From assembly GCA_030040035.1 (NCBI GenBank), contig JASHUJ010000207.1, forward strand, positions 1 through 14,584: DNA of 14,584 bases, given 5' to 3'. Shown here piece after piece: positions 13,574 through 14,584 of the stretch. The position numbers and the translations under genes were made by a program. Origin of the DNA: Thermoplasmata archaeon (GTDB lineage Archaea > Thermoplasmatota > Thermoplasmata > Lutacidiplasmatales > UBA184). Numbering within the stretch: the first letter of the stretch is position 1; every line of letters begins with the position of its first letter. The notes below the pieces were generated by a model. It had not been told where the DNA came from, ran no database searches, and saw nothing but the letters and a program-made list of their open reading frames with translations.

Positions 13574-14584
13574 TCAGGGGACGGGTCCAAGCTCGGAGAG
13601 GAACGACCGGCCCACCATCTCGTTCGCTCCCGGCGCCCCCATCCCGTCGAGGACCGTGGGCGCCACGTCGAGGAGGCTGCGCGCGGGCAGGGTGCGCCCG
13701 GGTTCCACGCCGTCGCCCGCGGCGATGAGGATCCCGTTCATCCGGTGGGTGCCCGAGCCGTAGAAGTAGTTCGGTCGATCGCGGATGAACGACTGGGGGT
13801 AGCTGAAGTCCATCCGGGGCTCGGTACCCATTCCGTCCACGCGGATGAAGAGCGCCGGCCCGCGCTCGAGCCGTCGACCCCGGTAGATCTCGCCCGGCCC
13901 GAACACTTCGATGTGCGCCTCGGGGAACGTTTCGAGGCGGCGACGGATCTGCTCGACGAGGGCGGTGCGTCGCTCGGGCGTGAGGTCCGGATTGTTCGGA
14001 TTCAGGTAGATCCCCTCGGGGACCGGATAGGAGTACGCGATCGACCGTCGCCAATCGATCTGCCCACAGACGTCCTCGAACGAGGTCGGGCCGCTCAGGT
14101 ACTGGGCGAAGCGCGCGCGACGTCCGTCGCGGACGAGCCCGGCGATGCGGCGCGTCAGCAGTCGGGTCGGGCCGAAGCGCTCGGCGTACAGCATCATCCG
14201 CGAGAACAATCGGCGCCGCACGAGCGTCGCGCTCTCGTGGAACACGAGGAACTTCTCGTCCGCGAGCCACCGGTTGGTGAAGAACTCCGAGCGGATCCCC
14301 CCGTGCCCGTGGTCGGAGATCGCGAGCGTGACGGACGGGCCCCCGTCCGCCCGGAAGGCGGTGTCGACCTCGCGGCAGGACCGGTCGACGGCGCGCCAGA
14401 ACTCGAGCAGGTCGTGCGGGATCCGTCCGACCGGCTGGTCGAGCTCCCGCCAGAACTCGTGCTCGATCCGGTCCGTCTCCCGGAAGAGCGTGAAGAGGAA
14501 GTCCGGACGGTGGCGCTCCGCCAGCATCGCCGCCGCGTGGCCCCGTTGCGCCACCGCTAGGGTCGCGTCGGCGACCCACGACTC
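13574..14584 (-). CDS. Alkaline phosphatase superfamily protein (type I phosphodiesterase/nucleotide pyrophosphatase-like), 5' end cut by window edge
   Basis: The frame is open through the right edge for 336 residues. A GTG at 14554 is in frame, but ten further codons precede it without a stop, so the true start is outside. Conserved metal-site stations of the superfamily are present. ETDRIEHEFWR (near 14455-14485) supplies an Asp and His. ISDHGHGG (near 14295-14320) supplies the Asp-His pair. GTHRMNGILIAAG (near 13725-13760) supplies a later His. The C-terminal DVAPTVLDGMGAP and GRSF are typical of this phosphodiesterase/sulfatase branch. The nucleophile (Thr/Ser/Cys) should lie in the missing N-terminal part. 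Likely reaction: hydrolysis or transfer of a phosphate, phosphodiester or sulfate group; the substrate is unknown. Its neighbour is a glycosyltransferase-like gene, suggesting glycan or lipid headgroup metabolism. Confidence 0.9.
   Translation of the reverse strand, partial: ESWVADATLAVAQRGHAAAMLAERHRPDFLFTLFRETDRIEHEFWRELDQPVGRIPHDLLEFWRAVDRSCREVDTAFRADGGPSVTLAISDHGHGGIRSEFFTNRWLADEKFLVFHESATLVRRRLFSRMMLYAERFGPTRLLTRRIAGLVRDGRRARFAQYLSGPTSFEDVCGQIDWRRSIAYSYPVPEGIYLNPNNPDLTPERRTALVEQIRRRLETFPEAHIEVFGPGEIYRGRRLERGPALFIRVDGMGTEPRMDFSYPQSFIRDRPNYFYGSGTHRMNGILIAAGDGVEPGRTLPARSLLDVAPTVLDGMGAPGANEMVGRSFLSELGPVP

Noticed and set aside
13521..14579. Fusion frame extending the glycosyltransferase-like protein to 735 residues
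   Set aside because: The extension is antisense-free but out of frame with the phosphatase-superfamily gene, whose metal motifs show which frame is real.
14554..14584. GTG at 14554 as the true start of the phosphatase-superfamily gene
   Set aside because: The frame continues upstream to the edge (E-S-W-V-A-D...), and the family needs an N-terminal catalytic part that is absent here, so the gene is cut by the window.
1..14584. CRISPR arrays, insertion sequences, phage or toxin-antitoxin genes
   Set aside because: No direct-repeat array, transposase, terminal inverted repeats with target duplication, or phage-type protein was seen; the window is densely filled with housekeeping-like genes.

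Overview
The window looks like a chromosomal segment of a GC-rich archaeon, most probably a Thermoplasmatota-type euryarchaeon. This is an inference from gene content and signals, not from a database match. The archaeal markers are a two-ring Cdc48/VAT AAA ATPase, a KEOPS subunit of the Cgi121 type, a tRNA gene with a bulge-helix-bulge (BHB) intron, TATA-like boxes 25-31 nt upstream of several start codons with no ribosome binding site (leaderless style), and a signal-peptide protein crowded with N-glycosylation sequons. The mutS-mutL pair is of bacterial type, as in several mesophilic archaeal lineages.

Layout, left to right. 1-1520 (minus): start and 506 codons of a large secreted glycoprotein, cut by the left edge. 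1628-3853 (minus): cdc48/VAT. 3955-4773 (minus): DUF72 protein. 4884-5795 (plus): unrecognised two-part protein, divergent from DUF72. 5844-6455 and 6467-7027 (plus): an MBL-fold hydrolase followed at once by Cgi121. 7104-7354: tRNA-Gly(TCC) with a 33-nt T-loop intron, then tRNA-Ser(TGA). 7410-12375 (plus): mutS, mutL and a small PD-(D/E)XK nuclease-like gene, joined by overlapping stop and start codons. 12372-13520 (minus): glycosyltransferase-like protein whose stop codon overlaps the nuclease stop. 13574-14584 (minus): alkaline-phosphatase-superfamily protein, cut by the right edge.

Functional groups. The mutS-mutL-nuclease unit reads as one translationally coupled mismatch-repair operon. 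MutL carries the metal-dependent nicking motif, and the third gene encodes a second predicted nuclease. The two right-end genes may belong to an envelope or glycoconjugate locus. Cdc48 ends in a tripeptide that fits the proteasome-docking HbYX motif. Cgi121 would serve t6A modification of tRNA.

Coding density is high. No gene-free stretch over 300 bases exists apart from 7028-7409, which holds the two tRNA genes and their promoters. I saw no insertion sequence, CRISPR array, phage gene or other mobile element. The most unusual items are the T-loop intron, the C at position 33 of the same tRNA, and the nuclease gene attached to mutSL.
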